Position numbers and translations under genes: made by a program. Below are positions 9,508 to 19,871 of a stretch of DNA of 47,233 nt, piece after piece. The stretch is from Prorocentrum cordatum (Eukaryota; Sar; Dinophyceae; Prorocentrales; Prorocentraceae). The DNA is taken from the NCBI GenBank assembly GCA_963575745.1, contig CAUYUJ010020584.1, forward strand, positions 12,501-59,733, written 5' to 3'. Within the stretch, counting starts at the first letter, position 1, and the number at the start of each line of letters is the position of its first letter. Under the pieces are notes generated by a model. It had not been told where the DNA came from. It worked only from the letters and a program-made list of their open reading frames with translations, and did not search any database.

Positions 9508-11700
9508 TCAGATGTCCTGATCGTCTTGGAGGAAGTCACGCCAGTCCGGCGGCTGCCAAGAATCGATGATGCGCCTGGAGCCACCGCCCGTGCTGCCGCC
9601 GATGTCCAGGTAGTCGCCATCGGCCCTGAACAGACGGCCGTGCCCCAACGCCAGAATCGCTTGGTTGCGGATTTGAAGCAGCGCTCCGCTCTCAAACATC
9701 TGCAACACGTCCAGCTGCCTGCGCGTGAAGTTCGGCTTTGGCTGGCCAGCCTGGGCAGACAGATGGAGGGAAAGCCGCTCCCCCTCGTTGTAGCGCGCGA
9801 TGGCCTCGGCCTTCTGGTGGCGCAGCCGGCGCCGCTGTTGCCGCAGAGCTTCCTCGGGAACTGCTGCATCACGGCCCTCACTGTGATCAGCTTGCAACGC
9901 TTGCGTTAGCCAATCAACGTCGAAGCGCCCTGAGAAGGCCAGCACCTCCCAGATCTGTTTGGTACCGGCCACACGTTGCAAATGGCGATGCCACCGCTTA
10001 CGCTTCTGGTCTTTCACAAACTTGGCGACGCTACCCAGACCTGCACCCTTGGCCTGGCCACCTTTTCCCGCAGGCTGAGAAGCACCGTGAGAACCTTTCT
10101 TACCGCCTGGCCCTTTGTTAGGACCCTGCGGAACCGCATGGCCCCCTTGTGGCGCAGACTTGCCTCTCGCTTTTCCCTTTTCGACATCCCGTTCCTGAAG
10201 CGCACGCTGCTGCCGCGACTGCTCGTACTGGTCGCGAGCTACTCTGACCAATTCCTGGCGCTCAGGCTCCGTGAGAACGTAGCGCATGTCGTCGATGTTC
10301 TTGCTCCGCAGAAAGTCATGTCGAAGCTTAAGGACAGAGAGAATGGCTCGGCCAGTCTCCTCCTGAGACGCAAAGGCCGCGTCATATTCCGAGCCAGGCT
10401 GAGGAGCGCCAGCTGGATCAGTGTCCGCTGGCTCCGTGGACTTCCTCTTTTTGAAAAGCAAGAGACTGAGATGATGGAGGACTTTCGGATCGTACTCCTC
10501 GTCGTACCTTTCGTCCCAAAGCTGCCTCAGCTCCCTGTGCAAGTCGTTCGCGCGATTCTGAACGACATCCTCGACGTAGTCGGGATCACCCGGTGAAGTC
10601 GGTGAAAGCGGAGGAGTAGAACTCGGCGACCGATCCCAATGCACAGAAGACTCGGCGTCCGCCTGTACGCTGACGTCGGCGTCGGAGACGTTTTCGACGA
10701 CAATCTTCCGCCTCTTGCTCTCCCCAGGCTGAATAGCACCAGGGAGAGTGAGCACAACCGCCACCGCATCGTGTGCGTCGTTGCGCATGCCACGATCCGT
10801 AAAAGACGCGCCAACGGCAATGGAGCAGAAACGGGCGACTGCTCCGCAGACCGCGACGTGGTCGCCTTTGAGGTCGGCCGGAGTGGCATGGACCTCCCAG
10901 AGCTTCTCGTCGTTCTGCTGGCGCTGGTAAGCCTCCCGCGCCTCCTGGAAAGTCAGGTTGTCGTCGCCGACTACAAGCAGAACGACTGGCACGTGCGGCT
11001 CCGAAGCATTGAGAATCTGAGCCATGCAGTCCACGTGCAAGCGGAGATGGCGAACTGTCCGCTCTCGAGTCTGGATGGTCGGCGGTTTCTTGCCGCACAC
11101 GATGTGCATGTTGGCGATCACCACGTGGAACTTGTCATGGCCTGGTTTGTTCACCTCAAAATGTGAAATAACAGCATCAATCTCTCGGCCGCTAGGAGGC
11201 CTGTAAACTTTGCTGTCTTCGCACAGAGTCAGTTCCGCAGGCTGAGAAGCACCGCGGAACCCCCAGAGAGTCAAGTAGTTGTCGACCTCCGAGAAGCGAA
11301 TGCCATCACCGAAAGGCTTACTGAGGATCTCTGTCACGTTGATCCCTGCTCGGCGAAAGCCTTCACGGAACGCACCGACCTCGCAGCCACAGACCATATC
11401 AGCATCAGCGGTCTCCACTATCGTGGCGCACACCCTTCCGAAGTTAGCGCAGTGAGTGGCCGCCTGCTTACCAGTCATCATGCCCTGCTCGAACCCGAAA
11501 TTGAACGAGGCGACCGTGAAAGACGCAGGCTGCACAGCGCCAGAACCAGGCGTCTGTCCACCTTCCTCCGCAGGCTGAGAAGCACCGCGAGGCGGCGCAG
11601 GCTGAGAAGCACCGCGAGGCGGCGACACTTCGGACGAGCCTCGCGGAGCAGAGGCTGCGGATGAACGTTGGACATGGGGGTACGGCCAGGGGAACGCCAT
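9508..11700 (-). CDS. EEP-fold (endonuclease/exonuclease/phosphatase-like) protein, 730 codons
   Basis: An uninterrupted minus-strand frame, ATG at 11700 and stop at 9508. Residues about 60-320 read as an EEP domain: VASFNFG near 63, CGCEVG near 104, VVIANMHIVCG near 193, VVGDDNLT near 243, GDHVAV near 279 and NDAHDAV near 307. These match the order of the family's N/E, N-x-H, GD-x-N and D/H blocks. Residues 330-730 are a charged extension with basic GKKG/KGK segments (about 505-555) and no recognised fold. Peptide GASQPA or variants recur at about 29, 39, 54, 150, 321, 431 and 539, matching copies of the 19-mer. The frame is open about 130 bp upstream of the ATG, so an upstream exon is possible. 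The family is known to be multicopy in dinoflagellates. A retrotransposon endonuclease origin is possible, but no reverse transcriptase follows. Confidence 0.72.
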   Translation of the reverse strand: MAFPWPYPHVQRSSAASAPRGSSEVSPPRGASQPAPPRGASQPAEEGGQTPGSGAVQPASFTVASFNFGFEQGMMTGKQAATHCANFGRVCATIVETADADMVCGCEVGAFREGFRRAGINVTEILSKPFGDGIRFSEVDNYLTLWGFRGASQPAELTLCEDSKVYRPPSGREIDAVISHFEVNKPGHDKFHVVIANMHIVCGKKPPTIQTRERTVRHLRLHVDCMAQILNASEPHVPVVLLVVGDDNLTFQEAREAYQRQQNDEKLWEVHATPADLKGDHVAVCGAVARFCSIAVGASFTDRGMRNDAHDAVAVVLTLPGAIQPGESKRRKIVVENVSDADVSVQADAESSVHWDRSPSSTPPLSPTSPGDPDYVEDVVQNRANDLHRELRQLWDERYDEEYDPKVLHHLSLLLFKKRKSTEPADTDPAGAPQPGSEYDAAFASQEETGRAILSVLKLRHDFLRSKNIDDMRYVLTEPERQELVRVARDQYEQSRQQRALQERDVEKGKARGKSAPQGGHAVPQGPNKGPGGKKGSHGASQPAGKGGQAKGAGLGSVAKFVKDQKRKRWHRHLQRVAGTKQIWEVLAFSGRFDVDWLTQALQADHSEGRDAAVPEEALRQQRRRLRHQKAEAIARYNEGERLSLHLSAQAGQPKPNFTRRQLDVLQMFESGALLQIRNQAILALGHGRLFRADGDYLDIGGSTGGGSRRIIDSWQPPDWRDFLQDDQDI

Positions 11701-11702
11701 TG

Positions 11703-11772
11703 CAATCAAACTCAGTGGACTGCAGTGAATGAATGCAGTGGCACGATTGAATGCAGTGGACTGCAGTGTCAC
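11703..11772. repeat. short repeats of GAATGCAGTGG / GACTGCAGTG upstream of the EEP start
   Basis: About four interspersed copies of TGCAGTGGACTGCAGTG and AATGCAGTGG, carrying several PstI-like CTGCAG palindromes. On the minus strand these give CACTGCAG, a possible splice acceptor just 5' of the ATG at 11700. Confidence 0.6.
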
Positions 11773-11825
11773 TAGCAAGTCCTGAACCAAACACAGCTGT
11801 GGCGGAAGGATTATGAAGCGTCTGG

Positions 11826-11960
11826 CTATTCAAAATGTGGCCCGGGAATGGAGTTCTGGGAACTCGAAGACCAGGAAGTGGACTAGAGTTGGCTCCGGGC
11901 ATCCAAAATGTGGCCCAGGAATGGAGTTCTGGGAACTCGAAGAGCACGAAGTGTGTGACT
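11826..11960 (+). repeat. 73-bp tandem repeat, left part (two copies)
   Basis: Unit landmark ATGTGGCCCGGGAATGGAG at about 11835 and 11908, spacing 73 bp. Each unit continues TTCTGGGAACTCGAAGAGC-like. Separated from the main array by about 1 kb that includes the long CCT tract. Confidence 0.9.
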
Positions 11961-12127
11961 GTTGCATCCGGCCCTCCGCGATGTGTAGAAGCATATCTGA
12001 AAGCATTCCCCTTAAGATTCAGATGAAAATCCAGTTGTCGAATTCTGCTGTTCTCGCAGTCGTAGTCGCATTCGCGATGACAGTCGCAGCGGCAACGGCA
12101 GTCGCAGTCACAGCCTCAGCCTCAGCC

Positions 12128-12945
12128 TGCCTCCTCCTCTCCTCCTCTTTCTCCTGCTCCTGCTCCTCCTCCTCCTCCTCCTCCTCCTCCTCCTCTTCCT
12201 CCTGCTCGTCCTCGTTCTCGTCCTCCTCGTCTTGCTCGTCCTCCTCCTCCTGGTGCTCTCTCCTCCTCCTCCTCCTCCTCCTCCTCCTCCTCCTCCTCTC
12301 TCCTGGTGGTCCTCGTTCTCCTCCTCCTGGTGCTCTCCCCCCCCCCCCTCCTCCTTTCCCCCCCTCCTGGTCGTCCTCCTCCTCCTCTCCTCCTCCTCGT
12401 CCTCCTCCTCCTCCTCCTCCTCCTCCTCCTCCTCCTCCTCCTCTCCTCCTCCTCCTCCTCCTCCTCCTCCTGGTAGTCCTCCCCCTCCTCCCCTCCCTCC
12501 TCCTCCTCCTCTTCCTGGTCGTCCTCGTTCTCGTCCTCCTCGTCTTGCTCGTCCTCCTCCTCCTGGTGTCTCTCCTCCTCCTCCTCCTCCTCCTCCTCCT
12601 CCTCCTCCTCCTGGTGGTCCTCGTTCTCCTCCTCCTGGTACTCTCCCCCCCCCTCCTCCTCCTCCTCCTCGTCCTCGTCCTCCTCCTCCTCCTCCTCCTC
12701 TTCCTCCTCCTCCTCCTCCTCCTCCTCCTCCTCCTCCTCCTCCTCCTGGTAGTCCTCCCCCTCCCCTCCTCCTCCTCCTCCTCCTCCTCCTCTTCCTGGT
12801 CGTCCTCCTCCTCCTGGTCGTCCTCCTCCTCCTGCTCGTCCTCCTCCTCCTCCTGCTCGTCCTTCTTCTCCTGCTCCTCCTGCTCCTCGTCCTGCTCCTG
12901 CTCGTCCTCGTCCTCCTGGTCTTGCTCGTCCTCCTCCTCGTCGTG
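12128..12945. repeat. long (CCT)n polypyrimidine tract
   Basis: About 820 bp of CCT/TCC triplets with GGTGGTCCTCGTTCTC and TCGTCCTC interruptions that recur several times, plus C-runs near 12340. It splits the 73-bp array. The Ser/Leu/Pro-rich frames (plus) and the Glu/Arg/Gly-rich frames (minus) are artefacts. It could form triplex DNA. Confidence 0.95.
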
Positions 12946-12957
12946 CTCTTGCCCCTG

Positions 12958-13460
12958 CTGAAAATGTGGCCCAGGAATGGGAGTTCTGGGAAGTCGAAGA
13001 GCACGAAGTTGCCTACAGTTGGCTACGGGCATTCAAAATGTGGCCCGGGAATGGAGTTCTGGGAACTCGAAGAGCACGAAGTGGCCTACAGTTGGCTCCG
13101 GGCATTCAAAATGTGGCCCGGGAATGGAGTTCTGGGAACTCGAAGAGCACGAAGTGGCCTACAGTTGGCTCCGGGCATCCAAAATGTGGCCCGGGAATGG
13201 AGTTCTGGGAACTCGAAGAGCACGAAGTGTGTGACTGTTGCATCCGGTTATTCTAAATGTGGCCCGGGAATGGCGTTCTGGGATGTCGATGAGCACGAAG
13301 TGTGTGACTGTTGCATCCGGTTATTCAGAATGTGGCCCGGGAATGGCGTTCTGGGATCTCGAAGAGCACTTTGTGTGTGACTGTTGCATCCGGGTATTGA
13401 GAATGTGGCCTGGGAATGGAGTTCTGGGAAGTCGAAGAGCACGAAGTGTGTGACTGTTGG
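12958..13460 (+). repeat. 73-bp tandem repeat, main array (seven copies)
   Basis: The first G after GGCCC falls at about 12973, 13047, 13120, 13193, 13266, 13339 and 13412, a regular 73-bp period. Two variants alternate in blocks: one with CCTACAGTTGGCTCCGGGCA (first four copies) and one with GTGTGACTGTTGCATCCGG (last copies). The array is on the right-hand side of a possible donor site (CAG|GTG at 13504), so it may be intronic. Confidence 0.93.
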
Positions 13461-13503
13461 TGAAAAACGAGCCCGGCACCTGCCGCCCGGCAACTCCCAA
13501 CAC

Positions 13504-13692
13504 CTGCCCGGACCCCCCTGTGGAGTGATCTGCTGCTCTCTCTTGATCCCACTAGAAACCTATCAGTCTTCGCTGTTAGGTAAAAATGTGTTGCCAGTTC
13601 TCCGTCAGGAAAGGAGCTTCGCAGCCCGATAAGACGGCTGAGCACACAGTTGTTCTCCATGACGATCTTCTTCTTGCAATAGATCCATGCTC
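13504..13692 (-). CDS. possible internal exon, unknown protein
   Basis: The minus strand from about 13692 to 13504 is open in a frame containing KKKIVMENNCVLSRLIGLRS and HFYLTAKTDRFLVGSRESS. Base composition is balanced rather than repetitive. It ends at GGGCAG|GTGTTG, a good donor, with the 73-bp array beyond. It could be spliced to the EEP frame 1.8 kb downstream, but nothing proves the join. Confidence 0.28.
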
Positions 13693-13699
13693 AGATCCA

Positions 13700-16600
13700 A
13701 ACGACGCATGGAAGGGGCGTTCGTTGTAGCCATGGCTGAGCACGGCGTTGCGCCGTTATGCCATGGCTCGGGTTACGATGCGCAAAGAAGGTCGGGCCGG
13801 CGGGCGCGCGGGCGCGCGGCGGGCGCCGTGGCCTCCCCCTCGCGAACGAAGCCAAGACAGCTTCTGTTAAACTCAGCAGATGATGCCGAGGCAAGGCAGG
13901 GGTGCGACTAAATCAACTCCCCCCGCAACCTCCCCAGCGAGCTCCACTCGCGCGGGTGGGCGTCGACTTTTTGTCAACGCCCAAAATTTGCTCATAAAGC
14001 GATTCGTCGCGCCGCGCCCGGCAGGCAGCCCGCCCGCCACCTGGCCCCAGCGCTCTGGGACGCTCAGCGCAAAGCACGGTTGCGTCGATGGGGACACACG
14101 CACCATAGCTGCAAGCGCCCCTCGTTCTCTTCCACTCAACCCCAACTGTGGCCACTGCGGCCCAAGCTGCTGCGGCCTTGCCAGTCGCCTGAGCTCCAAC
14201 CCCAAGACGACCGCCAGTTGTCGGCGTTCTCTGGCTACGGGGGAATGAAATCCGCATTCTGCCGCTCGTTGTCGGCGCGCGCACGCCGCGGCAGGGCACT
14301 GCCCGCGCGGTGCCGCGCCGCGTCGGCTGCGCCATGCCGCGGCGGAGTGCCCGCGCACTGCCGGAAGTCTCTCGCGGCCGGAGGCCCCGCTGCCCCGGCG
14401 GAGCTCGAAGAGGCGGCCCCCGTGCGTGCGCGAGCCCCACTGGGTCGGGTTGTCAGCTCGGCGTCGTCTGAGTTCCTGTCGACCATCTGGCGCGCCACCG
14501 CTGCGCCTCTTGCTTCCTTGCAGTCGCTCTCGGCAACCTTGCCCTTGCACGTGGCGTCGTCCGTTGTTATTGCTGCCGCAGGCGGCCGTCAGGCCCCATG
14601 GAGGTAGGCCTCTGGCCCCCATTGACAGGCTGCACTCGAGGGGGGGCGCCCGCCCCCAACATACTCAGGCGGTGCTGGAGCACCTGCTTCACGCGCCGTC
14701 GGCCGCGGAGCTCCCAGAAATTCCAATGGTGGCCGGTAATATTCCCCGTTCCATGGCAGGTTTAAAATGACTGAGCGGCTGGCCTTCAGCGCTCCGCGGG
14801 GACGCGCTGCGACATGCGGACCGCCCCATGCCGGGCTCTTCGCGGTGGCGGTCCCCGGGGGATGCACGGCCCCAGTAAGATGGTTCCAGAATGGCATGAC
14901 CGCCCCCATCCAGCACCCATGGCCACCGCGCCCATGGAGGAACAACAGCGCTCTTGCCAGCAGCGGGCGTCTTGAGATGTGCATTTTGGAACTTGATCAA
15001 CCTGTGACCCATCTCCTTGGCCTTCCCCAGCTTGTAGCGGCTCTGTTGCTTGGGCGCCTCGACAACTGGGGGCGCTGGCTGCCGGGCAAAGACCGCCATG
15101 ATGCTGCTATGCAGCGCGGTCTTTCTTTGCAGGCCACTGTTTCTACGAGCGCCGATGCCATCTTCACCGGCGTCGCCCCATCTGCCCCGCGCCCGCGCCG
15201 GCGCCCGGTCGGCACCGTAGCCCGCCCACTTCCACCCTGTACCCTGCGCCGCAAGGGTAAGGGCATAGCCCTCGTGACCCCCAGCTCGGCCAAACCGATG
15301 TCTCGGCCGTCGATCTTCGGCCGCCTCATGTCAGGGTCAGCCTGGTCAGCAACAAAGGCGCCGCAATGAACGGGCGCCCTGCATGCGAGGCAGCTCAATT
15401 CACCCCACCGATTGCGACAATCGCTGCCGCGCAGGAGGTAGCCATCATCCCAGAACTGCTGCGCGCAGCGCGCAGTCTTCTCCGCAGTGGAAGCGAGCAC
15501 ATCATCGTCACCAACACCAATTACCCAAACGAGAACTTGATGCTGTCTGCTCCAGTCTATCCACGCCGCGTCGAAATCAGGAAAGACTCTGAGCGCAGCG
15601 CATCGTCTGTCATGCACCAAAGTCCACGAGATCTGAATCCACTGCGCCCCAGACACGGCAAGACGCAAAACCCGATGAGCGTCGCTCCACTTGGGCCGGA
15701 ACGCAGTCGCCAGGGAGCCGTCGCATTGAATCCACGTGCCCCGATTCTCGAAGATGCGGGGCTCGAAGGTGAGCAGGCAGGGCTCCGCGAGGGGTCGTGG
15801 ATCTTCCAAATCGAGAACACTGGCACCAATGGCGCTTGGCAGGCTACAGCGCGCGCCCAGCCTCCAGGTCTAATCCGCGTCGGCAGCTGCGCGCGCATTT
15901 CGCCGCATTGACCCTCCTGTGCTCCCCGTGCCAGCTCAACTGTCTCATCCGACCCCGGCGAGCGTGTTCTGGCGGCTGGGCCCTCAGAGGTGGGGTGCGG
16001 CCCAAGCATGGTCGGCAGGCAGGTCAGGAAACCGAGCTGGCGCACGCCCAGGAAGTCACTTCGCGGTAGCACTACATGCCTGGCCATAGACCTTCGCACC
16101 GCGGCATCGCCCAATGAAACGAACGAGGTGCCTCGCTGCCGCAGCACGCTCGATTCGCGCTCGTTCAGGGTCAACGACTCGAATAGGGAGGCACGGAACA
16201 GAAGGGGCACTCTCGTCACGGGCGTCACCGCGTTCGCGCCCCTGTCAGCACAGTCGTCGGCAGGTGGTTTGCGCGCGAAGCTTTTGCCCCGATACTATGG
16301 CTCAGCCGCGGGGCCATCTGCAGCGATCGCCACGTTCGCGCCAGGTACACGAATGGCACGGCGCGGCAGTTGAGCAAGAGCACGCACACAGCGCGCCCAC
16401 GCCCCGTCAGAGCCCACGTCGCCCAGCATCGCGACGACGACGGCTGCCTCAATCCACCCCCTGAACTGCGGACGCGGGCCGCGCCATGCATCGCCAGGTG
16501 AGCGATGAGCGAACCACCGCGTCCAGCTTCTCCCACATCCATTTCCGAATGCCACCCAAGCGCGCGAAAGTCACCCGCAATGTTCATGGGGGCGAGGCCG

Positions 16601-16720
16601 ATCTCGGGCGCCCGGAGACAGCGGGGCTCAACCGCGCTGTAGCGGGCGCGCAGAAACCGACGCGCATTCGCTCCGTCCTCAGGAGACAGGCGGCGCGAGA
16701 ACTAGTAGCGCATCACCCAC
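13700..16720 (-). other. GC-rich region with broken minus-strand open frames
   Basis: Several overlapping frames, none intact. One stretch (about 16228-15960) reads ASLFESLTLNERESSVLRQR and then FLGVRQLGFLTCLPTMLGPH. Another (about 15800-15250) contains QWIQISWTLVHDRRCAALRV and a Cys-rich RWGELSCLACRAPVHCG. The best reading changes frame repeatedly, as in a decayed gene or mobile element. Plus-strand frames overlap and cannot be excluded. No family recognised. Confidence 0.3.
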
Positions 16721-16724
16721 CAAA

Positions 16725-17510
16725 TCACGGGGCCATTCCAGCGTCCATCTGGAAACCACCGCCTCGTTTCTCTCTGTCTACGCAGGTCTCGGGGCACGAG
16801 TCGCGACGCCCCCGCAGCTCCCGGGCCAGTTCGATGTTGACGGACTGCAATCCTGCGACGCCGCCATCCCCAATGGGCGGGGCGCCGCGCCCGTCTGTCT
16901 CCGCGTGCTCGCGCCCGCGGTGGGCCGCGCCCCCTTTCTCCATTCCTCTTTCTTTGAACTCATAAATCGAGATCCGCCCTCTCCTTGGCGGCGTCGGGGC
17001 CCCTTTTCCGAGGCAGAAGTGCTTCGCCGTGAAGGCGGCGGGAAGCTCGTTGGATATTCTATCCAGGGGAATTGGCCTGGGCTTCCGTTCAAGCGTCTCC
17101 TTCGCTCGGCGCCCCACCTCCCCGATCGTCTCCGGCGCCATCCGTCTCCTCGACCCCCTCGCCCCCCAGCGCCGCGAGCGATAACCAGGCCCGACCTTCG
17201 GCGCCGGAAGGCGGGGGCGCGGGGGCCGCTCCTCGCCGGACGCCCCCAGATTCACTACGCCCAGTTTCGTTCGGAAGGTCGACTGTCCAGACTTGGGGGT
17301 CGCGCCGCGAAGAGGTTCCTGAGCCTGCGCAGGTGGCGCAGATTCGGCGGGCAATGGGACAGGCGGGGAACCCGCGGCATAGCCGCGGGCCCCCTCCTCC
17401 GCGCCGGCGGCGGACGGCTGGCCGCTCTCGCCTCGAATGAGGCCCGAGCCCGTTGAAGGCGCCGACGGGCCGCCATCTCCTTCGCTCAGCTCCGCCGCCG
17501 CCTCGAACAT
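16725..17510 (-). CDS. hypothetical open frame, 261 codons
   Basis: Minus-strand ATG at 17510 to stop at 16725. The product is Gly/Pro/Arg-rich with a disordered N-terminal half. A more structured stretch follows (ETIGEVGRRAKETLERKPRP, NELPAAFTAKHFCLGKGA). The ATG lies about 2 bp after the stop of the preceding frame, a spacing seen in decayed spliced genes and in two-ORF retroelements. The hairpin CCCGCGGC-ATA-GCCGCGGG (17371-17389) lies inside. Function unknown. GC-rich composition alone could keep this frame open. Confidence 0.25.
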   Translation of the reverse strand: MFEAAAELSEGDGGPSAPSTGSGLIRGESGQPSAAGAEEGARGYAAGSPPVPLPAESAPPAQAQEPLRGATPKSGQSTFRTKLGVVNLGASGEERPPRPRLPAPKVGPGYRSRRWGARGSRRRMAPETIGEVGRRAKETLERKPRPIPLDRISNELPAAFTAKHFCLGKGAPTPPRRGRISIYEFKERGMEKGGAAHRGREHAETDGRGAPPIGDGGVAGLQSVNIELARELRGRRDSCPETCVDREKRGGGFQMDAGMAP

Positions 17511-17511
17511 C

Positions 17512-17860
17512 TCAGATCGGCTCGAAGATCATCTTTTCGCGTTCCAGGACCTTGGCGGGAGCGCTGCGTCGATGGACGCTGGCCCAACGGCATTGAGCAC
17601 GCTGATGCGGCGCGCGCAAATCAATGTGCAATGCCGCGTTGGACTGCTCAAAATTATCGCGCGACCCCAGAGGTTTCAACATCGACCCTGCGTGCACCTC
17701 CTTGCACGTCGCGCAGTAGCATCCGAGTCGGAGACACACATGCACCTGCTCCATTCGAGCCACGGACTTGCTGGCCTCTATGACCCGCTCTCTCGTCAAT
17801 GATCTCATCTCACCCATCGGCGGGGGCCGATGAAATTCCGCTCCATCTCGCGAATTATGC
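17512..17860 (-). CDS. hypothetical coding fragment upstream of the 261-codon frame
   Basis: A minus-strand frame with an internal Met near 17812. It contains TRERVIEASKSVARMEQVHV and then LRLGCYCATCKEVHAGSM, which has a C-x-C-x2-C cluster. It stops at 17512, immediately before the next ATG. No family recognised, and the start is uncertain. Confidence 0.25.
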
Positions 17861-18205
17861 GGCTGCGAGTCTGGGGGAGCGGACGGGCGCAGCTCCTTGG
17901 AGGGGAAACGAAGCCTTACATCTGCAGAGCACCCTCTCTTGAAGCCCGCCGCCCCCAGGCGCCCCCAGTTCGGCCGCCGGCGCGCTGCCCCATGCCAGCG
18001 GGGCGCGCGGAATGCCACGGTCTCAGCGCGAATGCCCTCCGCGTCGATCCGTATTACTTATGCGAGACGGCCCCGACAGTCTCTGCCGATTGCGGGCCGG
18101 GGCGGGCTCTCATCATCGGAGGCGACCTCGACATCGTCGTTGGACGCCTCTGTCCTTTGCCCGATGCCCTCGTCATCTTCCCCAACATACCGTGGGTTTC
18201 GAATT

Positions 18206-18622
18206 CTATGCCTTATGAGGTCGTCTGGTGATCAATAACCCATCTATCGTAGTTTCCACCTTTTCCGCCGTGAGAACATCCAGGTCGATCCGCGATCTCT
18301 TGCAACACATGACAAGCTTCTCCACGTCGGGAAAGACAGAATACTGTTCATAGAACTGGTCCGTCTCCAGCTCCTCCCCCCAGTACTTCCCCCCCGTCCA
18401 GAGAACCCCGTTGTCACGAGCAAAATCAAGAAGATGCACGGCAAGCAACCTCCTACGTCCGCGGGTCTCTTGAATCTGTTCCTTGTGCCGGGCACTGCAG
18501 AGGCGTCGTCGCGCGTCGCGATGTGCTCGGCGATTATCAGGCTGCGCGGGGCCATGGACACCTTCCTCCTTCGCCACGTCCTCGATCTCTGCCAGAGAGG
18601 AATTTTGACCGTTCCGCGCCAT
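18206..18622 (-). CDS. hypothetical protein fragment, 138 codons
   Basis: ATG at 18622, stop at 18206, minus strand. The second half has a protein-like profile: LLAVHLLDFARDNGVLWTGG, ELETDQFYEQYSVFPDVEKL and LDVLTAEKVETTIDGLLI. A second minus-strand frame (18837-18600) gives HNLVRTALRLYIAAPPQTLA and looks continuous with it after one frame change. This suggests a single decayed or intron-split gene. No known domain recognised. Confidence 0.35.
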   Translation of the reverse strand: MARNGQNSSLAEIEDVAKEEGVHGPAQPDNRRAHRDARRRLCSARHKEQIQETRGRRRLLAVHLLDFARDNGVLWTGGKYWGEELETDQFYEQYSVFPDVEKLVMCCKRSRIDLDVLTAEKVETTIDGLLITRRPHKA

Positions 18623-18904
18623 GCATACCCCGTCTCCTCAATGGGACAAGGGGAGCCTGGATCCACTATGGCTGCGAAGTCGAGCTCAAAGTTGTCACCT
18701 GCAGAAACCTCGGGGCGGTGCAACCACGACCCCTTGGCGAGCGTCTGCGGCGGCGCGGCGATGTAGAGTCGGAGGGCAGTTCTCACCAAGTTGTGAGGAT
18801 GAGGACAACCGTATTGCTTATTCTTCTCTGTGTCCACTGCCTTAAAACCCCCCAGCTCCGACGGTGGAGCCAGAATCTGGAAGTCGCACGTGACAGCCTG
18901 CCCC

Positions 18905-18915
18905 TTCCATCGTCG

Positions 18916-18962
<47 letters not shown>

Positions 18963-19003
18963 AGCAGTACCATCCTCATCACCACCACCACCAGCATCGT
19001 ACT

Positions 19004-19085
<82 letters not shown>

Positions 19086-19196
19086 CCATGAGTATCAGCG
19101 TCATCATCATCAGCACCAGCATCATCATTGGCAGCAGCATCACTATCATCAGCGGCAGCAGCATCCTCATCCTCATCCTCATCCTCATCCTCATCC

Positions 19197-19243
<47 letters not shown>

Positions 19244-19481
19244 GACATCATCACCCACATACCCATCATCGTCGTCATCATCATCACCATCACCATCTTC
19301 ATCATCGTCGCCGTCGCCATCGCCATCATCGTCATACAATTCATCGTCAGAATCATCGCCATCATCATCACCACCCTCATTATCAGCATAGTCACCACAG
19401 TGTTCAGCATCGCCGCCACCACCACCCCTGTCATCACCATCAGAATCATTAGCAGCAGCAGCCGCATCATCGTCGTCAAGG

Positions 19482-19517
<36 letters not shown>

Positions 19518-19518
19518 G

Positions 19519-19565
<47 letters not shown>

Positions 19566-19826
19566 CAATCATCATCATCACAATCATCATCAACAACATC
19601 ATCCATATCACGAAAGTTCTCATCGCCACCGTCATCGTCATCAACACAACTATCGTCGTCGTCACCATCGTCACCGTACCTACGCGTGCCCCTGGAATCA
19701 ACACCCTCATCGCCGCCGTTGCCATCACTACCATCATTAAAACTCGCCATCCGAATGAGCAGCAGCATCATTACCAACCTCGCCAGCATAATCAGAACGA
19801 GTCAGCATCAGCAACAAATGCACAGC

Positions 19827-19871
<45 letters not shown>

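Noticed and set aside
12019-13380. Several frames of 300-380 codons on both strands
   Set aside because: They are translations of the CCT tract and the 73-bp repeat, and are open simultaneously in opposite strands.
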